This document shows positions 52,935 through 62,867 of a stretch of DNA of 64,000 nt, piece by piece. Position numbers and translations under genes: made by a program. Numbering within the stretch: position 1 is the first letter of the stretch; each line of letters starts with the position of its first letter. Under the pieces are notes generated by a model. That model was not told where the DNA came from. It did not search any database and was given only the letters and a program-made list of their open reading frames with translations. Where the stretch lies: contig NZ_JAKKSL010000002.1 in the NCBI RefSeq assembly GCF_022669015.1, positions 806,001 through 870,000 of the forward strand, read 5' to 3'. The DNA is from Colwellia maritima. Lineage in GTDB: Bacteria; Pseudomonadota; Gammaproteobacteria; Enterobacterales; Alteromonadaceae.

Positions 52935-55900
52935 GAAAAACTCTCCAAATTCACCATCCAAAATGGATTATTCACACTATTAGCAATTAACATTACATTG
53001 GCGTTATACCCACTTAGCGAAATTTTTAATAATCCGTCATTTTTAGTTTCAGGTCTTGCTCTATTTAAGTCATCAAAAAACTTAAATAATGACCATTCAC
53101 CAAAGATATTTTTTATTAAGTGGCCGACCACCATTTGGTGGAGTAAATGCAATTCTTGTTTCATTATTAGCGCTTGCTCCCGGCCAAACAAACTGCTCTT
53201 TTCGGGTAGGTCCATGACGATAATTGAGTTGTTGACCATCAATTTCCAACATAAATTGACTCACATTTCGATCAAGGTATTGTGCCTCAAGACTAAAATC
53301 TACTTTAGGTGATTTAGTATCGGATTCAAAAAATGCCTCTCTAATAACATTTGCACGTTGATACATGGTGAGAATCTTATTACTAATACCAATGTTTTTG
53401 GTGAAATGCCAAGATGCTTTACTAGTGTCGACATAGTCAGCTAAATATTGTTTCCAAAATTTGTCTAATGTGCCGCCATAGGCAAAAAACCGGCTAAAGT
53501 CTTTGATTCTTACTTCCCTGCTTGCACTGCGTTTGAAAGGATACCGGCCACTAATTGCTCGGCGGTATTCAGCCAACACTTGTGATTTCCAAATACTATT
53601 TAAGCGCTGACTTTGATTTGTTTGCGCAAATCCTTTGGTTCGATTTGCAATAGGTTCAAGCCGGACTACGGGAAATGGCATATCTGAAATTTGTTTTTGT
53701 AAATCAGAGCCTAATGAAGAAAATTCATTTTCTAAACGCTGATTCATGTAATTAGAATTTTGACGAGACGACAAGGCTATTTTGCCAATACTACGATTAA
53801 TTAATCTCAGGGTTCCTTGTATGTCATCTAGTTGTTTAATATCTACAGAAAGTAAATCGGTAAAGGCAAGTTCAACTTCTTGACCCGGTAAATCGATGTC
53901 TAGTTCTAAAGGTTCATCAGGTAATAAACGACTAATGCGTGATTTTTTAGATGCAAATAACACATCCGTCGTACTTTTAGCAAGTTCTGCTGCTGCTTTA
54001 CCATTTTTTGATAGTGGTATTTTAGTTAACTGCACATTTTTTTGTGCGGCGGCAATAATACTTTTAATAGGTGCATCGGAACTCGATAAAGCACGGGTTA
54101 CCTCGGCACCTTCATCTAACGTATTCATTGGTTTAACAGTTAAATCACTTAAAAAGTCTTCCCAATAGAAAATATAATCGCGAATATATTTTTGTTCTAG
54201 TTGGGCGGTAATTTGTGACTTTGTTGCGTCGTCAAGTGTATTTAAATCATCACCATAAACCCGACTATCTTCAATTAACCGTTTAATAATTCGATTTTTT
54301 TCTATACTGAAAATGCCATGAAATCCATTATAAGTGTACAGGCTAGGAATACCGTCGTTAAAACTCCGGCCACTTTGAAAAGCAAATCCTTGCAGGCTGT
54401 CAATACTTAAAATATCAATTAATTTAAAATCAGGGATACTACTATCAACAAAGTCACTTTTTAAACGTTGATAAGCCCTTTCAACTAACGGTAACATGGT
54501 TAACGTTCGTCTTGCTTCTAAAACAGCTTCTTCATTATATTCACTACCACGACTGCCTTTAGCGAGTAACGTTGATAAATGCTGATTGAGTTCATTACGA
54601 ATACTTGTATTAATTTTTCCTGGAATATTTCTGTCAAAATAAGCCGAGAACCAAATTTTAATATCATCTTCTTGGTAATACTCTGGGTTATATAGCATTA
54701 AATAAGTTTTAAGCGTTTCATATACATAATTTAAGTGCAGTGAGTTATCTAACATTTCTTGCGTTAATGCTTTAGTTAAATAAGGTAATAAATAGGCATC
54801 CAGTGCCCTTTCATAGGCAGCTTTCGCAGGTTGTTTTAATTTATTTCCTTGGTATAAACCTAAGGTTTTAGCATCTTCACTTTCTTCATTAGCGTAACCA
54901 ACTGGAAAGTTTCTCAATGTTGACAAGCCTTTCGTTAACGTAATAATTTCAGATTGAGCAGTTAAGCCCCCTGCCGTAATTTCTTCATACTTCACAAGGG
55001 CATCTTTTGTATGGTCAACAAGTTCAGTGTTCCAAGAGTAACTAGACCACCAACCATATATAAAGAAAACTGTAACGACAGAGGCAACAGCAACTGTAGC
55101 GCGTCTTAGTAATAAATTATGTTTGTCATGTTGACGATTAACCGATGCTAAATTCTTTTCCGGAAAAATCACATCTTCAAGCAAGCGCTTAATAAAATAA
55201 CTACGTTGATGTTTCACTTCACTAGATTTTAGCTGTGCTTTACCTCCGACCGCCAATGTTGACGACAAGTGATCAATAGGAGTACCTTCTTGTGTCGCAC
55301 TGGTTAAGTAAACACCACGTAGTAAAGGCGCTTCTTCATAAGCGTTAGGTGAAAATATTTCTTTTAAGAAGTCATCAGCTGCACCTTGTAACAAGCGTAA
55401 TTGCTTAGGAAATTCATAGATTGCAGCACGTCGGTCAAGATCTCGTTCATTTTTCAATCGAGCGTTTATGCGTGCATTTAAATTACTTAATAAAGCATGA
55501 AATTCTTTATTAAATGTACTGACAATACTTTCCTGTTCATTGTCTATTGTCAGTGGAAAGGTAACGCCCCAGATTTGTTCGCAATCTTCTTTGGCAAAGT
55601 CATCAAAAAATTCATTGAAACCACGATCAAATCAGATTTTGAGAATAAAACATACACAGGGAAAGTCATACCGAGTTGATTTTGTAACTCTTGTAAACGC
55701 TGTTTTATTGCGCGAGCATGTAAATTTCTTTCTGTTTTAGTTTGATTCAATAGCTCAGACATTCCCATACTAATGATCACACCATTAATAGGTCGTAACG
55801 GTCTAAATTTTTTCAGTAAGCCTAAAAAGCCCTGCCAAGCGCGTGAATCTTGTTTTGCGTGGCTGTCTTGCGTTGTATATCTACCCGCAGTATCAATCAA

Positions 55901-56460
55901 CACGGCTTTATTGGTAAACCACCAATCACAATGGCGAGTACCCCCTACGCCTTGTATCATGTCTATACCCATTTTTTCTTTTAACGGATATTCTAAACCT
56001 GAATGTTGAATGGCCGTTGTTTTACCTGAGCCCGGAGGACCGATCATAATGTACCAAGGTAGTTCATAGATATTCTTACTGTTAGCAAACTTCGTCGCTT
56101 TTAAAATATCTAGCGCTTGCAGCATTTTTTTATGTAAGACATCAATTTCACTCTTCACCGTATCGTCAGTTGAGCTCTCTGCACTACCCTCCTCGCCATT
56201 AATAAGGTTATTAACCATTTCTTCACTTTGTTTTTTATCTTTAACTTTGTGGTGAACTTTATTGCCCCCCAAATGATTATAATAATTAACAAGAGAATAA
56301 TACGTGCAGATATACTAATTAGCGGTTCATAACCGGCAATAGCGATTAATGGTCCGCCAAACCATATTAATAAGGCTAAACAAGTAAACCCTAAAATAGT
56401 AATGACTGTTTTAGATTTTAATTTGGTAATAAGTTTTTTAAAATTTTCTTTAAATGACAT
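52916..56460 (-). CDS. tssM: T6SS inner-membrane protein TssM/IcmF (three frame breaks near 56266, 55622 and 53120)
   Basis: About 1,180 residues. Two N-terminal membrane helices (about residues 18-65) are followed by Walker A GPPGSGKTTAIQHSGL, GVGGTRHCDWWF and LIDTAGRYTTQD, so it is the ATP/GTP-binding TssM type. A third helix (near RRATVAVASVVTVFFIYGWW) comes next, then a long periplasmic part. Breaks: one G missing in a G run at 56266 (IIWGGNKVHHKV); one G missing near 55622 (FNEFFDDFAKEDCEQIW); and near 53120, joining PPNGG to HLIKNIFGEWSLFKFF and the C-terminal beta domain ending NPFWMVNLESFSCP. Forms the membrane complex with TssL and TssJ. Nineteen bases after tssL. Confidence 0.94.
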
Positions 56461-56479
56461 AACAATTCCCTGTAAACAA

Positions 56480-57778
56480 CTAAAACAACAAGTCTATTTC
56501 AATTCGACGATTCAATGCACGATTATGCTCATTACTATTATCAAATCTTGGTTGTGATTCGCCCATTCCTTCTGGCCATAAGCGCCCTTTCAATGAAGCA
56601 TTATTAGCAAGAAAATTACCTATTGATGTGGCTCTAGCTAAAGACAAATGCCAATTAGAGGGATATTTAGTTGTGAATATTGGCTCGTCGTCTGTATGAC
56701 CTGTGATTAATATTTTTCCTTCTGTACTCTCAAGTGTTCTAGCAATTTTCGCTAATATCGCTTCAAAATCGGCTCTAGGCTGCGTGCTACCTGAGGCAAA
56801 CAATGCACCTGCACCAATGCGTATTCTGATTCGATCAGACAATTGATCGACTTCTAGTAAGTTCTTATCTATTTCAGTTTGTAATAATTGTTGTAAAACT
56901 AAGGCTTCGTCACGACTAAGACTTTGGCTAAGTGTATTTTCAGGTTCTTGCCAAGGTACTAAAGAGACTAATTCTTTATAAACACTAGAAGAGTAACTAT
57001 TGATGTTGTAGCTGAACGACATATAAATAAAAAGCAATAGCACACCAAATAAGGCGCCAATTACCCATAATGGAAAAGGTTGCTGAAATTCAGTATTGTG
57101 AATCACTTTATCACGCCAACCTGGTGATAATTCTCGAAGTAAATCACCTTTGAAAGATTGAACACTGTGATAAGCTTTTTCTCTTAAATCTTCAAGTTTT
57201 TGTTCGCCTTGCACTTCTACCTTCATCTTTCCAACAAAGCCCAGAGTTAAACAAATGTACATAAGCTCAAGCAAATGGTATTTTTCAGAGGGATACTGTA
57301 AAGCGTTTTCAAGCAAGGTATAAAAATACTCACCACCAAAAGTTTCACTATGAAAAGTCGATAATAAGCTTTCTGAAGCCCACACGCTATCGCCTCCCCA
57401 AGGCGTATTTAAAATAATTTCGTCCATAAAACTACATAAACAATAACGTGCTGATTGAATATCTTCTGCGCTGACATTAGCAACCCGCAATGTATGTTCA
57501 TAATTTTTAATTAAATCTATACATTGTAGTCTTAAGGTACTGACATCATCGTACTCTTGAGTATTTCTTAATTTGATGCAAGTTGAGAGTATGGCGCCCG
57601 CGTTATCAACTAGAGGGTTATTCGTCATTGTTAAGATGACATTGGAAGCTTTACTATCAACTTTTTCTTCGTGCACAATGGTTTTAACATTATTTTCTGA
57701 CGGGGAGTTATCTACTTTGCTAAACGAGCCAAAGACACCTCGTCCTGGCCGTGGTTTTACTATAGTTTTATCGTTCAC
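56480..57778 (-). CDS. tssL: T6SS inner-membrane protein TssL with OmpA-like domain
   Basis: About 432 residues. An N-terminal DotU domain (NNPLVDNAGAILSTCIKLRN, CSFMDEIILNTPWG, TFHSETFGGEYFY and LLELMYICLTLGFVGKM) is followed by one membrane helix (PLWVIGALFGVLLLFIYM). A periplasmic OmpA/peptidoglycan-binding domain (ILITGHTDDEP, NWHLSLARATSIGNFL and NRRIEIDL) closes it, so this is the cell-wall-anchored TssL form. The open frame reaches 57820, but GTG at 57778 fits better as start: AAGGATT lies upstream and it avoids overlapping the gene before it. Intact. Confidence 0.93.
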   Translation of the reverse strand: MNDKTIVKPRPGRGVFGSFSKVDNSPSENNVKTIVHEEKVDSKASNVILTMTNNPLVDNAGAILSTCIKLRNTQEYDDVSTLRLQCIDLIKNYEHTLRVANVSAEDIQSARYCLCSFMDEIILNTPWGGDSVWASESLLSTFHSETFGGEYFYTLLENALQYPSEKYHLLELMYICLTLGFVGKMKVEVQGEQKLEDLREKAYHSVQSFKGDLLRELSPGWRDKVIHNTEFQQPFPLWVIGALFGVLLLFIYMSFSYNINSYSSSVYKELVSLVPWQEPENTLSQSLSRDEALVLQQLLQTEIDKNLLEVDQLSDRIRIRIGAGALFASGSTQPRADFEAILAKIARTLESTEGKILITGHTDDEPIFTTKYPSNWHLSLARATSIGNFLANNASLKGRLWPEGMGESQPRFDNSNEHNRALNRRIEIDLLF

Positions 57779-57804
57779 AGTAACATCAATCCTTAATTTA
57801 ATAA

Positions 57805-58552
57805 CTAATAAAATAACCAATAAAAAAGTACATTTAAGTGGCTTAGAGCAAAATAGACATAGCTAAAGAGTCTCGTTATATCAATGGCTTCCTGTTTATT
57901 TTCTTCTTTATATCCATAAACAAAAAACACCACCAACGGCATAAAAATACACGTTGCGAGTAAAAACCACCAAAAATGATCGCTAAACCAAGGTAACACT
58001 AGGGATCTTTGGTATAAGAAAAAGTACAAAAAATACAGAAAACTCATCTTTCTCTTGTCGCTCAGGCAAACGGTCAAATAGAGTGGCTAATAACATAACA
58101 AGAATAAGTGCAACATAGGTTAGGTATGGCCAATGATTTAACCCTGTAATTATCGTGTTTGTTTTGTTAAACCATACTTCGGGCTTTGCCATATCAGAAA
58201 ACTCAATTGACACGAATAAAGATCTCATATAAGCCACTAATTTATATAGCCCATACCCCAATAAAGCCAAGCCGACACTGCCAATGCTGTAACTTTTCAT
58301 GAGTTCAAGGTCAAATTTAACCCAACGATATTTATGCGCTACAACTTTTAAAGCTATTCCATATATCACAAGCAGCATTAATATTAGTAATGCATAAAAA
58401 AATTGCGCACAATAGAAGAATGCCAATAACGGAGTAACTGCCAAAATAAACTCACTATTTTGCTTCTTTATTGAATCAACTGACTTGTAATCGCTGTAAA
58501 TGATGATGGGTATTACTAAAAATACTGCCATCATCATAAAATTAAAACTCAT
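57805..58552 (-). CDS. Multi-pass membrane protein of unknown function in the T6SS operon (frame broken near 58003)
   Basis: About 248 residues with seven or eight hydrophobic segments (residues 3-19, 34-50, 53-70, 88-109, 142-160, then FFVLFLIP, HFWWFLLATCIFMPLVVFF and YVYFALSHLNVLFYWLFY). The break at AGTGTTACC near 58003 (one base extra or two missing) links two fragments. No family recognised. It lies between the lipase effector (148 bp upstream) and tssL (26 bp downstream). It could be a membrane immunity protein for the lipase or an accessory structural part; nothing in the sequence decides. Confidence 0.6.
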
Positions 58553-58700
58553 TTTCGGTACCTAACACCAATAAAGCCAAATTCCACCAACCTTTTTGGT
58601 TGAAAAACCAACAACAAAGATCTAGCTATTAAGTGTTTTTAGTAATACATACCGGCTAAAGTTAAACAATGCAAACCGCCTATGATTAACGTAATAATAT

Positions 58701-59879
58701 TTAAAAGGTACTATTAATAGCCTCTCTGACCGAGCGATATAACACCCCTAATGTTTTATCAAAAACCCATTTTATTACTTCATATGTCAGTTCTGTTAAT
58801 TTATAAGCAGCCTGCCCTGCAAATACCAACATATGACCAAGTAAGCCTGCTACTTGTTTACTGTATTTAACCGACGCTTGTGCAACTTTCACTAAGGTTC
58901 TAGAAATTAGGTCATAGAAAGTTAATGCCGAAGAAGCCGTTGCTTGAGCCATAATGGCATGATAATAACCCGCATCTTTTAGTACGGTTATAAGGGCGGC
59001 ACTTATTTTATCCGCCCAATAGGCACTGTAAGAGGCTTGATTTCGGTTATCATAATCAAGGCGCACTGGCGTATTTAAAAAGTTATCAGAACGTTTTTGT
59101 AATGCTCCCCAGTCATACCCCTTAGCCGAGTTAACATAGCCAGGATTACCATTCGTTCCCATTTTATGCGCACTTGGACTAAAACCTTGACCACTATTCA
59201 AGCGATATTCACTGCCATTATATGGGGCATGAGCAAATGGCCATAAAGGAACGTTAGGCACAGGGTCTGCACCATGGGTACAACGGAATATGTTGTCAAC
59301 TCTCGCGGTTGTTTGTGCCGAAAAACCATTTAAACCAATACGTGGTGCACCAAAGGTATATAAATTTACCGGCATACCATATTCACTTTTCAACCAATCA
59401 GCGGTTAATCCTGCCAAAGCACCACCTAAGCTATGACCAACACAATGTACCGTGCCGATCGGGCCTTGTTTTTTTGCTTGGGTAATATATTGCTGAAATG
59501 CAGGTTTCATAGTCTGAAAGGTTTTATTAAAACCTGCATGTACAGTTGTACCAGTTGCTGAACCAGTTAGACCAACATTAGCATTGGTTAACCAATCACG
59601 TAAAATGTTTGTTCCTCGAATAGTAATAACATGATCACCTTTATATACGCCTTTGCCTTTCCCAAGCAAAGCAAACCCAGTGGTGCGATTAAAAAGATGT
59701 GAAAGAAAACCTCCTGATACCCCTTTTACGGGACCGTTGGATAGCTCAAAATTAAAATGTTTTTTTACAGAAATAGCTTCTTTGCCTATAAGGTTGTATT
59801 TTCCTGCCCTGTCTGGGGTCTCTATTTGATACACAACGTTAGCAAGTTGAGAAGATAATTGTGGGGTAATTTTTTTCAT
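58701..59879 (-). CDS. Class-3 lipase, putative T6SS phospholipase effector
   Basis: 392 residues, no signal peptide. The alpha/beta-hydrolase core of Lipase_3 has VITIRGTN, a HAGFNKTF stretch and the nucleophile elbow GHSLGGALAG (Ser150), with Asp205 (HGADPVPNVP) and His238 (SAHKMG) in the expected order as the triad. The C-terminal 100 residues are helical and partly hydrophobic, possibly for membrane insertion. Lipases of this type (Tle families) are known T6SS effectors that attack rival phospholipids. It sits 32 bp after a gene for an exported protein that may protect the host, at the head of the structural operon. Intact. Confidence 0.82.
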   Translation of the reverse strand: MKKITPQLSSQLANVVYQIETPDRAGKYNLIGKEAISVKKHFNFELSNGPVKGVSGGFLSHLFNRTTGFALLGKGKGVYKGDHVITIRGTNILRDWLTNANVGLTGSATGTTVHAGFNKTFQTMKPAFQQYITQAKKQGPIGTVHCVGHSLGGALAGLTADWLKSEYGMPVNLYTFGAPRIGLNGFSAQTTARVDNIFRCTHGADPVPNVPLWPFAHAPYNGSEYRLNSGQGFSPSAHKMGTNGNPGYVNSAKGYDWGALQKRSDNFLNTPVRLDYDNRNQASYSAYWADKISAALITVLKDAGYYHAIMAQATASSALTFYDLISRTLVKVAQASVKYSKQVAGLLGHMLVFAGQAAYKLTELTYEVIKWVFDKTLGVLYRSVREAINSTF

Positions 59880-59911
59880 ATATTAAGTCCTTTATAATAT
59901 CTTTAAGTTAA

Positions 59912-60460
59912 TCAATCTTTAGTCAGTTCCCAACGACAAATGCTCTCAACCCCATGCGGGTTATCAGGGGATTCAATATTGTCAAATTCGTAATACTCTT
60001 CTGAATCACTCAAGTCACAGTTGAGTTGAGATAACTTTTTTGCTACTCCTTCACTTGGTGCAATTCCTGTCATAACAGCTGCCCATAACAGGTATCGCTC
60101 ATTTTGATAATCGACATCTATAATTTGGCGAATTCTTGCCTCATGAAACATAGAGCTAGGTCTTCTGGAACGTATATTTTTTTCTGCAAAAGAAAATGCC
60201 CCGTTTTTGTCAGTTACTGTTTTATCAAGAAGCTCTTTATCACCGACGTAGGTCAATCCCCGAAAAACCTTTAAACCTACAACAGGTGCTCCGTTATTGG
60301 TAATAACGCCGTGAACTTCCGGTGATAGGTGAACATCGTATTTTTTAAATAAACCAAACATAGTGGTGGCTGCCTGTGTCGAAAGTAAAAAAAGAAGCGC
60401 AGAAACAGCAAGGATAACAATAACGAAAAAGCGTTTTTGATGAGGGAAAGCAGAAGCCAT
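59912..60460 (-). CDS. Membrane-anchored periplasmic protein (DUF6795-like), candidate lipase immunity
   Basis: 182 residues. An N-terminal hydrophobic segment (FFVIVILAVSALLFLLSTQA, residues 11-30) acts as an uncleaved anchor or signal. The rest is a beta-rich domain beginning VHLSPEVHGVITNNGAPVVGL and KVFRGLTYVGDKELLDKTVTDK, with NGAFSF, which recalls the DUF6795 type from memory. Cysteines at about 147 and 174. It is first in the minus-strand operon and 32 bp before the lipase gene. An exported protein paired with a lipase is the usual immunity arrangement (inference). Confidence 0.6.
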   Translation of the reverse strand: MASAFPHQKRFFVIVILAVSALLFLLSTQAATTMFGLFKKYDVHLSPEVHGVITNNGAPVVGLKVFRGLTYVGDKELLDKTVTDKNGAFSFAEKNIRSRRPSSMFHEARIRQIIDVDYQNERYLLWAAVMTGIAPSEGVAKKLSQLNCDLSDSEEYYEFDNIESPDNPHGVESICRWELTKD

Positions 60461-60799
60461 AGTCGTCCTTGATTACTTGATATTCCTTTATTTTTTTAAG
60501 CTACTGCTTAAAAGCAATGTATTAGCATTACAATGCGAGAGTAATATAAAAGAAAAAAGTTATTCATTCAAGTACTGTTCTCACCGATGTTCTCAATAGC
60601 CTAATTTTTCAGTAGTAAATAACTGCATGTAATATTAAATTGAGCCATATTAACCATAAGAATACAGCGTTATCTTTATTATTTTTAAAGTAATAGTATT
60701 TCTTATTGAATTTTTTTCATTTAAGTTGCAAAATATTGCTGCTGTTTTATCAGGTACGTTTCTACCTATAAATGTTTTTAAAGGACTAATTGTTAAATT
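60461..60799. promoter_or_regulatory. Divergent promoter region of the T6SS cluster
   Basis: A 339-bp gap with no gene. It separates the minus-strand DUF6795-lipase-tss operon from the plus-strand ppkA-tagH operon and must hold both promoters. It is strongly AT-rich; I see no clear -24/-12 sigma-54 site, no strong palindrome and no repeat. The start of ppkA has an AAAGGA motif 13 to 18 bases upstream. Confidence 0.55.
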
Positions 60800-62765
60800 A
60801 TGGATAATACTCATTCAAACACCCCTATTGCAGACGATAAAACACTTATCGGCGTTTCATCAAACAAAACTTCTGCACCTGTCAATTTAATTGGAAAGTG
60901 CCTAAAAGACCGTTACCTAATAGAATCGCTTATTGGCTCTGGCGGGATGAGTGATATTTACCGGGCAAAAGACTTACATTTAGAATCAGCCGGCATCAAT
61001 GAGCCTTATGTTGCCATTAAAGTGCTCCTACAACAGTTTTCATCCATTCCTGAAGCAAAACAAATATTAATTAAAGAAGCTAAAAAAACACAGCAACTGT
61101 CTCATCCTAATATTATTAGAGTATATGATGTAGATTCACATGATAATTTTCATTTTATCATCATGGAATGGTTGGACGGTGAAACCCTCGATCAGGTAAT
61201 TAAACGCTCTAAGCCGATGGGTTTACCCTTTAAAGGTGCGAATAATTTAATACAGCAAATTGGCGCCGCTCTAATTTATGCCCATAAAATGGGTATTGTG
61301 CACACAGATTTAAAACCTTCAAACATTATTTTAACCAGACAAGGTAATATAAAAATATTTGATTTTGGTGTCGCAAGCGCGCTGCAGTTGAACTTTGATC
61401 AATATGCTATTCAAAATAATGATCTTTCGTCACCATTAAGTGGGTTTACACCCGCTTACGCAAGTTTTGAACAATTAGAAGGTAAAGCACCTTGCCCGGC
61501 TGATGATATTTTTGCCTTTTCTTGTATTATTTATGAATTATTATCCTGTAAACACCCATACCAACGCATAGCCGCGAACAAAGTAGACTTAACAAAGGCA
61601 CCACTAAAAAAACCAAACCATTTAAATTGGTTTTTGTGGCCAAGTTTGAAAAAAGGCTTAGCGATACATAAAGAACAACGATGCGATACTATTCAAAAAA
61701 TTATTAATGATTTTTCTCGTGTAGTATGGCCTAAAGCCCTAACAGCAGCAGCGGCTATTATTATTGCAGCGGCAACATTTCAAGTGTATCAAACCCAACA
61801 AAATGAAATAAAAAACCTTAACGCACTACTCACACTAAATGATAATGAACAGGGTAAACTGAACGCATTTAAAAACTTATCCACCGTCGAGTTATTAGCA
61901 CAATTAGACAATATTCCAACAGAACAAAGGTTATTAAAACAAGGTTTACTTCGAGAGCACAGACAATCAATTATCAACATTGCTGAAAAACGGATCATGA
62001 ACGTCTCAAAAGACCCAAGTGGTATATACAAAAATTACGATCAAGTTGACCTGATCATAGCTGATGCTCTTAACGTTTTTCCTGACTCTGTTCGTTTAAA
62101 TCAATTAAAAAGTGAAGCTACTAAACCGCATAGCTATAGTTGACGCATTATCCGAACGATTGAATTTACTGCTACTTCAAGGTAGATATAATGAAAAAGA
62201 TGACAATAGTATTGAAAAAATAATTGGTGATTTAAGTTTTGTAGACCCTACGTTTAAATTTCAGCCTGAAGATGAAGTTTTTACTATTTATAATGATAGT
62301 TTTAACCTGGCACTAACGGATCATAACGTTGATAGAATTACCTTACTAATTACAGTGGGTGAACTTGCCTTTACTCATTATGCTGATGCCAAACCCCTAT
62401 TAGATTTTGGCAAAAAAATGAAGTCATCCGTTGCTGAATTAGCTAAATACAATGAAGACATTGAAGCCGGAAGATCTACTAATTACCCTTACGAAGCTGC
62501 TGAAGTTTTTTACAAGTCAACATTTACTCAGTTTAACTATGACTTATCACTTGTTGTGAATCCAAAGGAGTTAATGAAAATTGATGACAAAATTGGTGAA
62601 TTAGAAGCACAACTACCAACAGATTTTTCACCTTTAATTGCAATTAAGAAAAAAATGGCAGGTTCGTATCTTAATTATGGCAACCAATATTTGGAGAAAA
62701 GAAATTTCAAAACAGCCCGACAATTAATTAAGAGAGGCAATGAACTTTATACACTTATTAATTAA
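60800..62765 (+). CDS. ppkA: Serine/threonine protein kinase PpkA-like (frame broken near 62128)
   Basis: About 654 residues once one A is removed near 62128 (EATNRIAIVDALSERLN). Kinase domain at residues 35-300: Gly loop IGSGGMSDIYRAKD, VAIKVL (Lys74), HTDLKPSN (Asp170; Thr in place of the usual Arg in HRD) and FDFGVAS (188-190). One membrane helix (about 311-329) is followed by a periplasmic helical domain of about 320 residues. In Pseudomonas H1, PpkA phosphorylates Fha to start T6SS firing; the periplasmic part may sense envelope damage. The HTD change suggests the activation loop is not Arg-controlled. Divergent from the tss operon; tagH follows by 102 bp. Confidence 0.87.
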
Positions 62766-62867
62766 TATAAAGCCGTAATGAATTTATATTAATTTCAATG
62801 GAAATAATAATTTTTAATAGTTCGCATAAGCGATTATACGCACTAATTTATAAGGCATAAAACATTC

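Noticed and set aside
52916..56460. tssM as four independent small genes, including an 'orphan' 108-residue gene at its 3' end
   Set aside because: The 3' piece carries the C-terminal TssM beta domain (NPFWMVNLESFSCP), and each junction is a one-base shift, two of them in G runs.
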